NCBI RefSeq assembly: GCF_046159715.1
Contig: NZ_JBJXCT010000003.1
Location: 62,001 to 126,000, forward strand
Direction of reading: 5' to 3'
From: Pampinifervens sp037481935
Lineage (GTDB): Bacteria > Aquificota > Aquificia > Aquificales > Aquificaceae
DNA length: 64,000 nucleotides
Part shown: positions 63,458-64,000 of the stretch, piece by piece
Position numbering within the stretch: the stretch's first letter is position 1
Layout: every line of letters starts with the position of its first letter
Notes under the pieces: generated by a model
What the model was told of the DNA's origin: nothing
Databases searched by the model: none
The model's input: the letters and a program-made list of their open reading frames with translations, nothing else
Program-made: the position numbers and the translations under genes

Positions 63458-64000
63458 TATATACGCAGAGACTACCCTCAACCTTTTGCTCAAGAGGGCA
63501 AAAAAGCCAAGAGTTCACACCATAGAGGAATATCTCAAAGACGGTGGGTATCAGGCTCTGGAGAAAGCTCTCAACATGAAACCGGAAGAAATAGTAGACT
63601 GGGTTGACAGAAGCCAGCTCAGAGGAAGGGGTGGTGCGGGTTTTCCCACAGGAAGAAAGTGGAAGTTTGCGGTGCAGAACCCAGCTCCCAGATACCTCAT
63701 ATGCAATGCAGACGAATCTGAACCCGGCACCTTTAAAGACAGAATACTCATGGAGAGAGACCCTCATCTTCTGATAGAGGGTATGATAATATCCGCCTAT
63801 GCCATAGGTGCCAACCAGGCCTTCATATACATAAGGGGCGAGTATCCGGCGGGCTATTACATCCTCAGAGATGCCATAGAAGAGGCAAAGAAGAAGGGCT
63901 TTCTGGGGAAAAATATTCTGGGTTCTGGCTTTGACCTTGAAATTTATGTGGCAAGAGGTGCAGGCGCCTACATTTGCGGAGAGGAAAGCGCTCTTATTGA
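63432..64000 (+). CDS. nuoF: NADH-quinone oxidoreductase subunit F, N-terminal part
   Basis: The first 189 codons of NuoF are visible, the flavin subunit that oxidises NADH. The NADH-binding glycine motif is RGRGGAGFPTGRKW, the FMN motif is ICNADESEPGTFKDRIL, and AGAYICGEESALI follows at the window edge. The gene starts with ATG 63432 within nuoE and runs off the right end, where the [4Fe-4S] ligands would lie. Confidence 0.95.
   Translation, partial: MRSYPVTPDIYAETTLNLLLKRAKKPRVHTIEEYLKDGGYQALEKALNMKPEEIVDWVDRSQLRGRGGAGFPTGRKWKFAVQNPAPRYLICNADESEPGTFKDRILMERDPHLLIEGMIISAYAIGANQAFIYIRGEYPAGYYILRDAIEEAKKKGFLGKNILGSGFDLEIYVARGAGAYICGEESALI

Noticed and set aside
1..64000. CRISPR arrays, insertion sequences, prophage genes, rRNA
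   Set aside because: No regularly spaced repeats, transposase motifs, phage structural genes or rRNA segments were seen.

Overview
The window looks like chromosome of a thermophilic, hydrogen- or sulfur-oxidising member of the Aquificales (Aquificaceae type). The evidence is indirect: arginine is coded almost only by AGA/AGG, isoleucine is mostly ATA, genes overlap heavily, and the gene content fits (aa3-type oxidase, futalosine-route menaquinone gene mqnD, LptB/LpxD/Skp outer-membrane genes). No 16S rRNA gene is present, so the genus is left open.

Layout. 1-1223: end of rpsI, then argC. 1220-6182: eight-gene minus-strand run (Ras-like GTPase, PATAN and Roadblock proteins, permease, pgpA, fumarase beta subunit, flippase-like protein, flavoprotein). 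6244-10878: a 47-aa protein and a four-gene 2-oxoacid dehydrogenase operon (E1alpha, E1beta, E2 and an aberrant E3). 10896-12518: MNT/HEPN toxin-antitoxin pair and a kinase-like gene. 12515-17874: cytochrome c oxidase locus coxC-sco-coxB-coxA plus three small trailing genes, with the only convincing intrinsic terminator of the window at 13831-13858. 18055-20768: dienelactone hydrolase and cstA. 21061-28516: tRNA-Ser, carA, a PBP, bioD, a pteridine-reductase-like SDR with a QueC-like gene, yjbQ, then arsR-trxA-trxB. 28533-35749: PilZ protein, then the minus operon efp-accB-osmC-trpA-ftsY-lon-rpsU. 35795-38881: tldD, miaA, thiE. 38903-40485: tRNA-Leu followed by a three-gene cassette with foreign codon use, built around a SecB-like protein. 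40472-45054: murJ, rpsT, tRNA-Cys, tRNA-Gly, yicC, dnaB, ridA. 45072-49961: a CRP/FNR regulator with a cytochrome P460 gene, a Tat-exported transglutaminase-like protein, rhomboid, lptB and a polytopic His-rich membrane protein. 50053-57367: sulfite-oxidase-fold protein, rluB, thioredoxin-like, transaldolase, then the minus operon glcF-like/galE/sufT-like/V4R/yjbQ/coiled-coil/rseP. 57440-64000: tRNA-Leu, tig-clpP-clpX, skp-lpxD-mqnD-nuoE-nuoF (nuoF runs off the right edge). No gap longer than 300 bp lacks a gene.

Two things stand out. First, many genes lack a Shine-Dalgarno sequence and instead have a -10 box (TATAAT, TAAAAT, TATATT) 6-9 bp, usually exactly 7 bp, before the start codon, as expected of leaderless mRNAs. 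In three divergent pairs separated by only 16-17 bp, two back-to-back -10 boxes overlap so that both transcripts would begin at their start codons. Second, the tRNA-Leu/murJ cassette is the best candidate for an undescribed system: a SecB-like chaperone flanked by two proteins I do not recognise. Other oddities are a dihydrolipoamide dehydrogenase homologue with degraded FAD and NAD glycine motifs, FtsY with a TPR-like N-domain, and a class-II-positioned dyad in front of the P460 gene.
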